The notes below the pieces were generated by a model that saw only the letters and a program-made list of their open reading frames with translations, was not told the origin of the DNA and made no database searches. The position numbers were made by a program, and so were the translations under genes. From positions 1 to 31,962 of IMG/VR virus record IMGVR_UViG_3300006734_000026: DNA of 31,962 nt. The stretch is one strand, 5' to 3'. Source of the stretch: a virus. Below, piece by piece: positions 1 through 8,203 of this stretch (the first letter of the stretch is position 1; each line of letters begins with the position of its first letter).

Positions 1-1
1 A

Positions 2-154
2 TTTAGAAATAACTGGAAGGTAAAAAATAAGCAGTGGGATAAATTCATATTTAAATTAAGAATAGGTTTCTTTGATATCTTTGGTATAGAAGCAGACATA
101 TCAAGAAAGTTCTATCTATTAACTTTTATGAACTTTACTATTAAAAGCAAATAA
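2..154 (+). CDS. C-terminal end of an unidentified upstream gene (partial)
   Basis: An open frame enters from the left edge and runs 50 codons to a TAA at 152-154. The other two forward frames stop within the first few codons, so this is the only long open forward frame here. The fragment is basic and aromatic (W5, W12, several Phe, ending FTIKSK), and its only internal ATG is at 128. I do not recognise the family. A strong terminator 22 bases after the stop supports this being the last gene of an upstream operon. A chance open frame of this length in AT-rich DNA is possible but less likely. Confidence 0.55.
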   Translation, partial: FRNNWKVKNKQWDKFIFKLRIGFFDIFGIEADISRKFYLLTFMNFTIKSK

Positions 155-175
155 CTTCCGAACGTGCTTTTATTT

Positions 176-213
176 AAGCTTGGGTATATAATGTACTCAA
201 GCTTTTTGTTTTT
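176..213 (+). terminator. Rho-independent terminator of the upstream operon
   Basis: AAGCTTGGGTA at 176-186 pairs with TACTCAAGCTT at 194-204 (11 bp with one G-T wobble). The loop is TATAATG, followed by TTTTTGTTTTT (203-213). It separates the partial upstream gene from the packaging gene block. Confidence 0.85.
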
Positions 214-232
214 AAATATTTACAGTTTAAAC

Positions 233-256
233 TTTTTTAATATATTTGTATAAATC
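233..256 (+). promoter_or_regulatory. Promoter-like site heading the packaging operon (TATATTTG type)
   Basis: Six T residues lead into TATATTTG at 241-248, followed by TATAAATC. TATATTTG fits the Bacteroidota -7 element TAnnTTTG. The 24 bases match the site at 22943-22966 at 21 of 24 positions, and both sites lie just after a terminator and about 20 bases before a start codon. I see no clear -33 TTTG partner at the usual 19-21 base spacing, so a phage-specific variant is possible. Confidence 0.6.
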
Positions 257-270
257 TTAAAATCAATATA

Positions 271-576
271 ATGGAAAACCAACAAATGGGTGAAGAACTT
301 TCACCAGAAGAGTTAGAAGCAAGAAGAGATGAGATGAAGGAGTTTTATGAAAAGTCAATTCCTTATCTAGAAGCTCAGTCAAAGTATGAAGCTTTACTCA
401 CTGAAGTTGAGGAAGCAAGATTTAAAAGAGCTAGTATGCAAGTACAATATGCTAATATGATGGCTATGGCTCAAGGTCCAGAAATGAATATGGATGAAGA
501 AGAACAGGTTCAACCCGTACCTAAAGCACCAACAAAAAAAGCTTCTACATCTAGTAAAAAATTAAGAAAAAGCTAA
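271..576 (+). CDS. Small helical, acidic protein with a Lys-rich tail; first gene of the packaging operon
   Basis: This is a 101-residue protein. Residues 8-70 are charged and probably helical or coiled-coil, rich in Glu, Lys and Ala with SPEELEARRDEMKEFYEK near the start. A Met-rich stretch (NMMAMAQGPEMNMDEEEQ) follows, then a basic Lys/Ser tail ending KKLRKS. Short helical proteins like this occur just upstream of terminase modules in Bacteroidota phages, but I know of no assigned function. The ATG has an A-rich leader (AAAATCAATATAATG) and no Shine-Dalgarno sequence. Its TAA shares one base with the next ATG (TAATG), which suggests translational coupling. Confidence 0.8.
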   Translation: MENQQMGEELSPEELEARRDEMKEFYEKSIPYLEAQSKYEALLTEVEEARFKRASMQVQYANMMAMAQGPEMNMDEEEQVQPVPKAPTKKASTSSKKLRKS

Positions 577-953
577 TGACACTTGTTAATCAAGTACAGA
601 AAAGGGTCAAGTTACCTAAATGGGAAATTGTTAAGTTTCAGATTTTGACTCATTGTTATATTAATCGTATAACAATGAGTGAATCTGATCTTAATTGTTT
701 AACTCTTTTAAGTTTTAATGAACCAGTTGAACTTAGTAATTTTTGTTTAGACGCATCCTCAGAAGAAGATTGGATCTTTAAATCTCCTCAGACAGTTAGA
801 AATAGTATTAATAAAGCTGAGAAAAACGGATTAGTTATTAAAGATAAGTCCAATAAAAAAATTATTAAGCTTAATCCAGATTTAAAAATTCAGACAGAAG
901 GAGTGGTATTGTTAGATTATAAATTTGTATCAAATGATACCAAAGAAGCCTAA
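576..953 (+). CDS. Probable winged-helix DNA-binding protein
   Basis: This is a 125-residue protein. Residues 70-90 (SPQTVRNSINKAEKNGLVIK) look like the recognition helix of a winged helix-turn-helix domain, followed by a short basic hairpin at 91-99 (KSNKKIIKL) that would be the wing. Residues 15-45 are helical and could supply the preceding helices. Its place at the head of a packaging block, next to an HU/IHF-like gene, fits a sequence-specific DNA-binding role such as transcription control or packaging-site recognition. The role is inference; only the fold pattern is seen. Confidence 0.65.
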   Translation: MTLVNQVQKRVKLPKWEIVKFQILTHCYINRITMSESDLNCLTLLSFNEPVELSNFCLDASSEEDWIFKSPQTVRNSINKAEKNGLVIKDKSNKKIIKLNPDLKIQTEGVVLLDYKFVSNDTKEA

Positions 954-1341
954 TACTTTATATAGAGAAATTACGGATGAGTTTGAATGTTCAGAACAAC
1001 TAGTAGATGACTTAGTTCATTTTTATTATAAGACTTTAAGAAAAAGAATGTCTAGTCTTACCGATCTTAGAATAAATGTAGAAGGTCTAGGTCATTTTGT
1101 TCTTAAAATGAGAAAAGTTAAAAAGTCAATTCCCCATTATGAAAAAGTTTTAGCTAATCATGATACATCTACTTTTGGTGCTTATCATAATAAAAAGAGT
1201 GTTGAAGAAAAGTTAAAACGATTAAAAGAACTTGAACTAGAGATTGATGAAGAATTAACTCGAAGAAAAAATTTTAAAGATGAAAAATACTCTAAAACTA
1301 ATTTGGGAAAACAGGAAGAAGATTCTGGAGGGAATAACTAA
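934..1341 (+). CDS. HU/IHF-like DNA-binding protein
   Basis: The N-terminal 65 residues follow the HU/IHF pattern: a helix beginning REITDEFECSEQLVDDLVHF, a second helix, then LRINVEGLGHFVLKMRKVKK. The GLGHF at residues 51-55 corresponds to the G-hGTF turn of HU proteins. A long charged helix (about 88-112) follows. crAss-like phages are known to carry divergent IHF-like genes near terminase. I chose the ATG at 934 (135 residues); a TTG at 925 in the same frame would add three residues. It overlaps the preceding gene by 20 bases and the following one by 62 bases. Likely role: bending phage DNA in packaging or transcription; this is inferred. Confidence 0.65.
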   Translation: MIPKKPNTLYREITDEFECSEQLVDDLVHFYYKTLRKRMSSLTDLRINVEGLGHFVLKMRKVKKSIPHYEKVLANHDTSTFGAYHNKKSVEEKLKRLKELELEIDEELTRRKNFKDEKYSKTNLGKQEEDSGGNN

Positions 1342-1573
1342 TTCTATACTTAGAGATGAGACTATAGAAGAAATAGCTAGTTTAAGATATAGTATATGTA
1401 ATGAGTGTCCAAGTAAAGGAAATGAATGTGCTGTAAAAGGCACAGGTCCTTGTTGTAATGAATGCGGATGCTCATTAAGTTTTAAAACAAGATCTTTAGC
1501 ATCTGATTGTCCATTAGGAAAGTGGGAAGCACTTGCCACAGTAGAAGAAGAAGATAAATTAGAACAGTTATGA
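1280..1573 (+). CDS. Small Cys-rich zinc-binding protein
   Basis: This is a 97-residue protein with a helical basic N-terminus (to about residue 35) and a Cys cluster: C40-x2-C43, C50, C58-C59-x2-C62-x-C64, C77. The C-terminal part reads CNECGCSLSFKTRS, then CPLGKW. This arrangement recurs in small uncharacterised phage proteins and suggests one or two structural zinc sites. The start is unusual because it overlaps the HU-like gene by 62 bases, but the downstream Cys region is outside that overlap and clearly coding. Its stop overlaps the next start (ATGA). Function unknown; DNA or protein binding is likely. Confidence 0.75.
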   Translation: MKNTLKLIWENRKKILEGITNSILRDETIEEIASLRYSICNECPSKGNECAVKGTGPCCNECGCSLSFKTRSLASDCPLGKWEALATVEEEDKLEQL

Positions 1574-2400
1574 TAGTATTTACGGCAGATGATCATAGTT
1601 ATAAAAGTATTGATGATGATAATATTAATTGGATAAGTGTTACTACTTTAGTTAGTCACTTTAAAAAACCATTTGATGCTGTAGCAGTATCAAAAAAAGT
1701 TAGTAAAAATAAAAGGTCTAAATGGCATGGTATAGATCCTAAAATGATTAGAGAAATTTGGAATAATGAATCTAAAAGAGCTACTGATTTAGGTTCATTT
1801 TATCATGATCAAAGAGAAACTGACTTGTGTTCTTTTGCATCTATAGAAAGAGAAGGTGTCACAGTCCCAGTATTTAAACCAATAGAAAAAGATAAAGGTG
1901 TAAAAATTGCACCTAATCAAAAATTAGAAGCTGGAGTTTATCCGGAACATATGGTCTATTTAAGATCAAAAGGCATCTGTGGTCAATCCGACTTGGTAGA
2001 AGTAGTTAAGGGTAAAGTAAATATAATTGACTACAAAACTAATAAAGAGATTAAAACTAAATCATATGTAAATTGGGAAGGTATTTCAGAAAAGATGGAG
2101 CCGCCAGTAAGTAATTTAGATGATTGTAATTTTAACCACTATGCTTTACAATTAAGCATTTATATGTATATTATATTAAAGCATAACCCTAAATTAAAAC
2201 CTGGAAAAATCTTTATACATCATGTCTTGTTTGAAGTTGAAGGTGAAGATAAGTGGGGTTATCCTATAACTAAGAAGAGTGATAACGGAGATCCTTTAGT
2301 AAAAGAAGTAGTGGTTATACCAGTGCCTTATTTAGTAGATGAAGTCTTATCTATCTTCCATTACTTAAATGATAATAAAGATAAACTTAAAAAGAAATGA
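1570..2400 (+). CDS. PD-(D/E)XK nuclease, RecB/Cas4-like
   Basis: This 276-residue protein shows the order of motifs of the PDDEXK (RecB-family) nucleases: G75-S-F-Y-H79, E126 in a helix (YPEHMVYL), G138-Q-S-D141 in a strand, D154-Y-K156-T (catalytic D-x-K), and Q194-L-S-I-Y198 in the following helix. Metal-dependent cleavage of DNA ends is the known activity of the family. crAss-like phages often carry such a gene in the terminase region, where it may process recombination or packaging intermediates. It overlaps its upstream neighbour by 4 bases and the next gene by 4, so it is part of the packaging operon. Confidence 0.85.
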   Translation: MIVFTADDHSYKSIDDDNINWISVTTLVSHFKKPFDAVAVSKKVSKNKRSKWHGIDPKMIREIWNNESKRATDLGSFYHDQRETDLCSFASIEREGVTVPVFKPIEKDKGVKIAPNQKLEAGVYPEHMVYLRSKGICGQSDLVEVVKGKVNIIDYKTNKEIKTKSYVNWEGISEKMEPPVSNLDDCNFNHYALQLSIYMYIILKHNPKLKPGKIFIHHVLFEVEGEDKWGYPITKKSDNGDPLVKEVVVIPVPYLVDEVLSIFHYLNDNKDKLKKK

Positions 2401-2915
2401 TCTTAACTAAACTATTTGATGTGCAAAACGATGTTGTAGTTCCAACAGAACATTGTTATACACTGAAAGCTTTAAAGGATATAATGGATGAATACCCAGA
2501 TGATTACTTAAAAATATATCAATATTTGTTTTATATGACTTGTCCAAATCCGGACCTTAACCCTTTTTTCTTTACTCCAGATCTAGATAAGGAGCATTTA
2601 ATTCTTGAACAAATTGAGGCCGAGTTCTCTACAGAAGACGATTCAATATATACAGCATTAGAGTTTTGTAAAAAAATGTACGAGACTCCAACATTTAGAG
2701 CTTATAAAGGTATTTCAAGTATGTTAGATAGGTTAGCTAGATATATGGAGAATACTCAGATCACTGATGGTAAAGATGGTAATATAAGTCAAATGAGAGC
2801 TGTGGCAAAAGACTTTGAAGCCATTAGATCATCTTTTAAAGGAGTATATAAAGATCTTCAGGATGAGCAATCATCTAGAGTTAGAGGAGGTCAAGGATTA
2901 GCATACGATTCATGA
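2397..2915 (+). CDS. Conserved packaging-region protein of unknown function (terminase small subunit candidate)
   Basis: This 172-residue mostly helical protein has CPNPDLNPFFFTPDLDKE near residues 49-66, then STEDDSIYTALEFCKKMYETPTFRAY, and a C-terminal region ending SSRVRGGQGLAYDS. I recognise this as a conserved type of phage protein next to terminase genes, without a firm function. Size, helical content and position two genes before the large terminase make it the best positional candidate for the small terminase, but no helix-turn-helix is obvious. It is linked to both neighbours by ATGA overlaps. Confidence 0.75.
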   Translation: MILTKLFDVQNDVVVPTEHCYTLKALKDIMDEYPDDYLKIYQYLFYMTCPNPDLNPFFFTPDLDKEHLILEQIEAEFSTEDDSIYTALEFCKKMYETPTFRAYKGISSMLDRLARYMENTQITDGKDGNISQMRAVAKDFEAIRSSFKGVYKDLQDEQSSRVRGGQGLAYDS

Positions 2916-3160
2916 TGAAGAAAACTATAATACACGTAAATCAACACAAGATAAAACACAATAATAAAACAGGAGATAGAGAACCTGTAATTACATGTAA
3001 AACTTATAATACTAATGAATATGCACATGAAGCAATCATATATGGTCAGGACGGTAAGGAGGCTGCAAAGATTATTTATAGTCCGGATAAACCATTGGGT
3101 TGTGGAGCTAAAGTCTGGATTGAAACAAGAAATGAAGTAAAGGTTATAGTTAATGAGTGA
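2912..3160 (+). CDS. Conserved small beta-rich protein before terminase
   Basis: This 82-residue protein has alternating beta-strand patterns: KTIIHVNQHKIKHN, EPVITCKTYN, HEAIIYGQDG, AAKIIYSPDKPLGCGAKVWIET, then VKVIVNE. The segment YSPDKPLxCGAxVWIET looks like the family signature and I recall similar short proteins in other phages, all uncharacterised. Two consecutive ATGs (2912 and 2915) could start it; the first overlaps the preceding stop. It overlaps the terminase start by 8 bases, implying linked translation. Confidence 0.75.
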   Translation: MMKKTIIHVNQHKIKHNNKTGDREPVITCKTYNTNEYAHEAIIYGQDGKEAAKIIYSPDKPLGCGAKVWIETRNEVKVIVNE

Positions 3161-5360
3161 AATCTATCAAGACATACCAACTTATGAAAATGAAGAATGG
3201 ACAACCACAAGTTTTGAGTCTAGAGAAGACTTTGCTGACTTTATCAAAGAACTTTTTAAAAAACCTGGAGAGTACGGCTTCAATGAATTTACCAATAAAA
3301 TATTTATTGAAGAATCAACTAAATTTAAAACTACTGGGGTATATTGTACAGCTCCCTTTAAATCAAGAGATTTTGTAAAATATTGGGATGATCAAAAAGC
3401 TAAATGTAGAAAGGGAGTTATTATAAAAGACAAAACTAATACGTGGTATCTTGCAAGAGAATACTACATGTGGTTAAACTTCTTACCAATCTTTAACAAA
3501 GAAATTCAGAATTTTGGTTTTGCTGATATTAGAGATGCACAGTATCATATGGCATTATATGAACTATTAGCAGAACTAAATTATAAACATGTTGCAATAC
3601 TTAAGAAACGTCAGATTGCATCATCATATTATCATATGGCTAAACTAATAAATCAACAGTGGTTTGAGCCTGGAGTAACTTTAAAAATAGGAGCTAGCCT
3701 TAAAGATTATATTAACGAAAAAGGATCATGGAAATTCTTAGAAGAATATGCTGCATTCTTAAATGAACATACTGCTTGGTATAGACCCATGTCACCGGAT
3801 AAAATTATGATGTGGCAGCAAAAGATTGAAGTTAGAAAAGGTGATCGTAAAACAGAAGTTGGTCTTAAAGGTACTATACAAGGTATGTCATTTGAGAAAG
3901 ATCCGACAAATGGTGTAGGGGGTCCAGTAAAATTCTTTTTTCACGAGGAGGCAGGGATTGCACCTAAGATGAATAAGACGTATGAGTATATGAGACCTGC
4001 AATGAGATCTGGACTTACTACTACAGGGATGTTTATTGCAGCAGGATCTGTGGGTGATTTGTCACAATGCCTCCCCTTAAAAGAAATGATTCAGAATCCA
4101 ACAGCAAATGATATATATGCTGTAGAAACAGATTTAATAGATGATAAAGGTACTGAAGGTCTATCAGGATTATTTATTCCTGAGCAATGGTCTATGCCTC
4201 CACATATTGATGAATATGGCAACTCTAATGTAGAAGAAGCACTGCAAGCTTTAAATGATCAATTTGAAAAATGGAAAAAAGAACTTCCTCCGGAAGAATA
4301 TCAGTTAAGAATATCTCAGCATCCAAGAAATATAAAAGAAGCTTTTGATCATAGATCAGTATCTGTATTCCCAACTCATTTACTTGCAGCACAAGAAAGA
4401 AGAATTGAAGAAAAAGAATACGGGTATGAGTTCTTAGATATTTATGCAGATGCCGAAGGTAAACCTGCAGTAAAGAAGAGTAACAAACGTCCTATCATGG
4501 AGTTCCCAATTAGAAAAAAGACAGAAGACAAAACAGGTTGTTTAGTTGTCTGGGAAAGACCGGTTAAGAATCCTGAGTTTGCTAAAACTTACTACGCATC
4601 TATTGACCCCGTGTCAGAAGGTAAAACTACTACGTCAGAATCATTATGTTCTATTTACATCATGAAAGCTCCGGTAGAAGTTACTAATGTTAACGGAACA
4701 GAAACAGAAACTTACATAGAGCAGGATAAAATAGTAGCATGTTGGTGTGGAAGATATGATGATATTAATCAAACTCATAAACAGCTAGAATTAATTATTG
4801 AATGGTACAATGCTTGGACACTTGTAGAGAATAACATATCTCTATTTATTCAATATATGATCCATCGTAAAAAACAAAAATACCTTGTACCAAAAGGTCA
4901 AATTATGTTCTTAAAAGATCTTGGTTCTAATAATAACGTCTTTCAGGAGTATGGTTGGAAAAACACCGGAACATTATTTAAGGCCCATCTTCTTAGTTAT
5001 GCCATAGAATATACTAAAGAAGAATTAGATCAAGAAACAAAAACTGATGGAACCGTAGTAAAAACTACATATGGTATTGAAAGAATTCCTGATCCAATGC
5101 TTATTAAAGAAATGAGAGAATATGCAGATGGTGTCAATGTCGATAGATTAGTATCATTTGCAGCATTGGTTGCATTTATGAAAATTCAACATTCTAATAG
5201 AGGATATAACAAAAAAACGGTTATGGATGATGCAGCTAAAAACTTGCAAAAGTCAGAAAATTTGTTTAAATTAAATAGGAATCCGTTTAGACATATGGGT
5301 GGTGGAATAAAGAACACACAAGGTAGAATTAAAAGGTCTGCGTTTAAAAATATTAAATAG
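3153..5360 (+). CDS. terL: Terminase large subunit (ATPase plus nuclease)
   Basis: This 735-residue protein is the packaging motor and headful nuclease. The ATPase part has a P-loop-like segment K151-K-R-Q-I-A-S-S158 that lacks the canonical GK[ST] and resembles the deviant Walker A of some terminases, with Lys placed early. Walker B is K260-F-F-F-H-E265-E266-A, and a motif-III-like AAGSVGD sits at 296-302. The RNase H-like nuclease domain shows D485 in ASIDPVSEG, E559 or E560 region in LVENN, and D664 in NVDRLVSFAALVA, the usual three acidic positions. Length fits crAss-like terminases. It directly precedes the portal gene, as expected for a packaging module. Confidence 0.93.
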   Translation: MSEIYQDIPTYENEEWTTTSFESREDFADFIKELFKKPGEYGFNEFTNKIFIEESTKFKTTGVYCTAPFKSRDFVKYWDDQKAKCRKGVIIKDKTNTWYLAREYYMWLNFLPIFNKEIQNFGFADIRDAQYHMALYELLAELNYKHVAILKKRQIASSYYHMAKLINQQWFEPGVTLKIGASLKDYINEKGSWKFLEEYAAFLNEHTAWYRPMSPDKIMMWQQKIEVRKGDRKTEVGLKGTIQGMSFEKDPTNGVGGPVKFFFHEEAGIAPKMNKTYEYMRPAMRSGLTTTGMFIAAGSVGDLSQCLPLKEMIQNPTANDIYAVETDLIDDKGTEGLSGLFIPEQWSMPPHIDEYGNSNVEEALQALNDQFEKWKKELPPEEYQLRISQHPRNIKEAFDHRSVSVFPTHLLAAQERRIEEKEYGYEFLDIYADAEGKPAVKKSNKRPIMEFPIRKKTEDKTGCLVVWERPVKNPEFAKTYYASIDPVSEGKTTTSESLCSIYIMKAPVEVTNVNGTETETYIEQDKIVACWCGRYDDINQTHKQLELIIEWYNAWTLVENNISLFIQYMIHRKKQKYLVPKGQIMFLKDLGSNNNVFQEYGWKNTGTLFKAHLLSYAIEYTKEELDQETKTDGTVVKTTYGIERIPDPMLIKEMREYADGVNVDRLVSFAALVAFMKIQHSNRGYNKKTVMDDAAKNLQKSENLFKLNRNPFRHMGGGIKNTQGRIKRSAFKNIK

Positions 5361-5366
5361 GTAATT

Positions 5367-8111
5367 ATGCAAGTATATAATGCATTACAACTTAAAAAGG
5401 GTGCTAAAACAAAACAAAACAAATTGGGAAGTATAACCCAACCTTTACAATTTTTACCTAAAAAAGAAAAAGACGAAGAGTGGGCAGCCTGGAATCTTGA
5501 TTGGTTAGAGTGGCAAGGATTAAAACAAATCCGTAGAAATGCTCGTAGATTAATGAAAAACTACAAGCTTGCTAAAGGTATTATAGATAGAGGAGATTAT
5601 ATTGTTGAAGAAGACAACGAATATAATGATGTTGTAGAAATGTTAACTAGAGAAGATGCTTCAGCATTAGAGTTAAAATACTATCCCATCATTCCTAATG
5701 TAATTAACGTACTTACAGCAGAATTTGCAAAAAGATCATCTAGACTTACCTATAGAGCAGTGGATGATTTTTCATATAATGAAATGCTTGAGCAAAAAAG
5801 AGCTCAGGTAGAACAAACTCTAATGGCAGATGCTGCAACTAAAATGTTGGCAGCAATGTTAGAACAGGGACTTGATCCTAACTCAGAAGAAGCTCAACAA
5901 CAGCTTCAACCTGAAGCCTTAAAGTCATTACCAGAGATTGAACAGTTTTTTAAGAAAGACTATAGATCTATGATTGAACAGTGGGCAGAACATCAACATA
6001 AAGTAGATGAGGAAAGATTCCGTATGGATGAATTAGAAGAAAGAGCTTTCCGTGACATGCTTATTACAGACAGAGAGTTCTGGCATTTTCATATGATGGA
6101 GGACGACTATGAAGTGGAGTTGTGGAACCCGGTTCTTACATTTTATCATAAGTCACCTGATATTAGATATATTTCACAATCTAACTGGGTTGGTAAAACT
6201 GAAATGTTTACTGTATCAGATGTCATAGATAAGTTTGGACATATTCTTACAAAAGATCAACATGAAGCTTTAGAATCCGTATATCCAATTAGATCTGCAG
6301 GATATACCATTGGAGGTGTTCAAAATGACGGATCTTTTTATGATTCTACTAAATCTCATGAATGGAATACTAACATGCCTTCATTAGCATATAGACAGTA
6401 TACTTCATTTATGGCCGGTAATGTTTTAGACGGTTCTGATATTATTAATGAGATTCTTGGAGAAAGTGAAGATTATTATGATCAGGGTACGGCTTATTTA
6501 TTAAGAGTAACTCAAGTATATTGGAAGTCTCAAAGAAAAATTGGCCACTTAACTAAGATTACTGAAGAAGGAGATGTTACTAACGACATAGTAACTGAAG
6601 ACTATAAAATTACAGATAAACCTATTTATGATACAAGACTCTTTAAAAATAAAAACAAAGATAATTTATTATTTGGGGAGCACATTGATTGGATATATAT
6701 TAATGAAGTTTGGGGTGGTGTTAAAATTGGACCTAATATTCCAAGCTTTTGGGGTATGAATAATCCAGGAGGATTTTCACCTATTTACATTGGTATAGAT
6801 AAAAACCATATTGGACCTCTTAAGTTTCAATTTAAAGGAGATAATAATTTATATGGATGTAAGCTACCAGTAGAAGGTTCTGTCTTCTCAGATAGAAATA
6901 CAAAGTCTACAGCTTTAATTGATCTAATGAAACCGTATCAAATTGGTTATAATATTGTAAATAATCAGATAGCTGATATATTAGTTGATGAGTTAGGTAC
7001 AGTTATTATGTTAGATCAAAATAGTTTACCTAAACATTCTTTAGGGGAAGATTGGGGTAAAGGTAATTATGCTAAAGCATATGTAGCAATGAAGAATTTC
7101 CAAATGCTACCTTTAGATACATCTATTACAAATACAGAGAATGCATTAAACTTTAACCATTTCCAAAAGCTAGATCTAGAACAAACTAATAGGTTAATGT
7201 CTAGAATCCAGTTAGCTAATTACTTTAAACAACAAGCTTATGAAGTAATTGGAGTTAACCCACAAAGAATGGGTCAGCAAATTTCTCAACAAACTGCTAC
7301 TGGAGTAGAGCAAGCAGTTAACGCATCTTATGCTCAAACAGAAATGTACTTTATTCAGCACTGTGATTATTTAATGCCAAGAGTTCATGAAATGAGAACT
7401 GATCTTGCTCAGTACTATCATTCTACTAAACCTTCTACTAGGTTAACGTATATAACATCTGCTGATGAAAAAGTCAACTTTGAAATTGATGGTACAGATC
7501 TTTTACTTAGAGATTTAAATATTTCAATTAGTACTAATGCAAATCATAGAGCTATTCTAGAACAATTAAAACAAATGGCTCTTCAAAATAATACAACAGG
7601 CGCAAGTATTTATGATCTTGGTAAAGTTGTTCAATCAGATTCTATTGCTTCTTTAAATACAGTACTAAAAGAATCAGAACAAAAACAACAGCAATTGAAA
7701 CAGCAAGAAATGCAACAGCAACAACAAATGCAGCAACAACAAATTGAAGCTGAAAGAGAACAAGAACAAATGAAGATTGATGCTGAAGCTATGGAAAATG
7801 AAAAAGATAGACAAAGAGATATCTTAGTTGCAGAAATTAGAGCTGCTGGTTATGGGTCAATGGTAGATTTAAATGAAAACCAAATGTCTGACTTTAGAGA
7901 TGCTATGACTGAAATTAGAGAAACAGAGCAGTATCAAGAACAATCCGGATTACAAAGAGAAAAAGAGAACAACCGTATGGTAATTCAATCTCAAAAGAAC
8001 CAATTAGAACGAGAAAGAATGCAGACTGATAAAGAGATTGCAGAGAAACAACTTCAAATTGCACAAGAAAATAAGAACAAATATGATGTTAAGTCTGGTA
8101 AAGGAGAGTAA
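5367..8111 (+). CDS. Portal protein
   Basis: This 914-residue protein would form the dodecameric DNA gate of the head. The N-terminal region (WLEWQGLKQIRRNARRLM, then YYPIIPNVINVLTAEFAKR near residue 110) and the helical region near residue 629 (EVIGVNPQRMGQQ followed by TGVEQAVNASYAQTEMYF) match the crown/stem layout of phage portals. From about residue 770 it becomes a Gln-rich coiled coil (runs of Q broken by E, M and K), then charged helix to the end. A long C-terminal helical barrel extension is known in podovirus portals. It starts 6 bases after terL. Assignment rests on motif, size and order. Confidence 0.9.
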   Translation: MQVYNALQLKKGAKTKQNKLGSITQPLQFLPKKEKDEEWAAWNLDWLEWQGLKQIRRNARRLMKNYKLAKGIIDRGDYIVEEDNEYNDVVEMLTREDASALELKYYPIIPNVINVLTAEFAKRSSRLTYRAVDDFSYNEMLEQKRAQVEQTLMADAATKMLAAMLEQGLDPNSEEAQQQLQPEALKSLPEIEQFFKKDYRSMIEQWAEHQHKVDEERFRMDELEERAFRDMLITDREFWHFHMMEDDYEVELWNPVLTFYHKSPDIRYISQSNWVGKTEMFTVSDVIDKFGHILTKDQHEALESVYPIRSAGYTIGGVQNDGSFYDSTKSHEWNTNMPSLAYRQYTSFMAGNVLDGSDIINEILGESEDYYDQGTAYLLRVTQVYWKSQRKIGHLTKITEEGDVTNDIVTEDYKITDKPIYDTRLFKNKNKDNLLFGEHIDWIYINEVWGGVKIGPNIPSFWGMNNPGGFSPIYIGIDKNHIGPLKFQFKGDNNLYGCKLPVEGSVFSDRNTKSTALIDLMKPYQIGYNIVNNQIADILVDELGTVIMLDQNSLPKHSLGEDWGKGNYAKAYVAMKNFQMLPLDTSITNTENALNFNHFQKLDLEQTNRLMSRIQLANYFKQQAYEVIGVNPQRMGQQISQQTATGVEQAVNASYAQTEMYFIQHCDYLMPRVHEMRTDLAQYYHSTKPSTRLTYITSADEKVNFEIDGTDLLLRDLNISISTNANHRAILEQLKQMALQNNTTGASIYDLGKVVQSDSIASLNTVLKESEQKQQQLKQQEMQQQQQMQQQQIEAEREQEQMKIDAEAMENEKDRQRDILVAEIRAAGYGSMVDLNENQMSDFRDAMTEIRETEQYQEQSGLQREKENNRMVIQSQKNQLERERMQTDKEIAEKQLQIAQENKNKYDVKSGKGE

Positions 8112-8168
8112 ACTTAGCTATATATTACAGTTTATTTTTTCAAAATTTTAAATTTCTGAAGTTTATTT

Positions 8169-8180
8169 ATTATATTAATG
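8169..8180 (+). promoter_or_regulatory. Promoter-like ATTATATTAATG before the scaffold-capsid unit
   Basis: The 89-base gap between portal and scaffold genes holds ATTATATTAATG, similar to TTATATTATAATG at 14499-14511 and TATATTATAAT at 20032-20042. All lie shortly upstream of late structural genes. No -35 partner can be assigned with confidence, and AT-rich DNA produces such matches easily. Confidence 0.35.
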
Positions 8181-8188
8181 TATAACAT

Positions 8189-8203
8189 AAAACCAACAAA
8201 ATG
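8189..8203 (+). promoter_or_regulatory. Conserved A-rich translation leader AAAACCAACAAAATG
   Basis: The 15 bases ending in the start codon are identical to those at 11194-11208 and 16501-16515. No Shine-Dalgarno sequence is present. Bacteroidota are known to use A-rich, SD-free initiation regions, so this probably marks efficient initiation sites. Confidence 0.65.

Noticed and set aside
925-933. TTG start adding three codons to the HU/IHF-like gene
   Set aside because: An ATG follows at 934 in the same frame, and every other gene here starts with ATG.
1255-1596. Open frame on the minus strand opposite the zinc-protein gene
   Set aside because: It lies opposite a Cys-motif gene that is clearly coding, has Ser/Phe-rich shadow composition, and no gene context on that strand.
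3157-3378. 73-codon open frame overlapping the start of terL
   Set aside because: It is in another frame inside a strongly conserved gene and has no independent support.
7675-7760. CAA/CAG-rich repeat in the portal gene considered as a microsatellite or variable region
   Set aside because: It codes for a Gln-rich coiled coil typical of large portals, with irregular interruptions.
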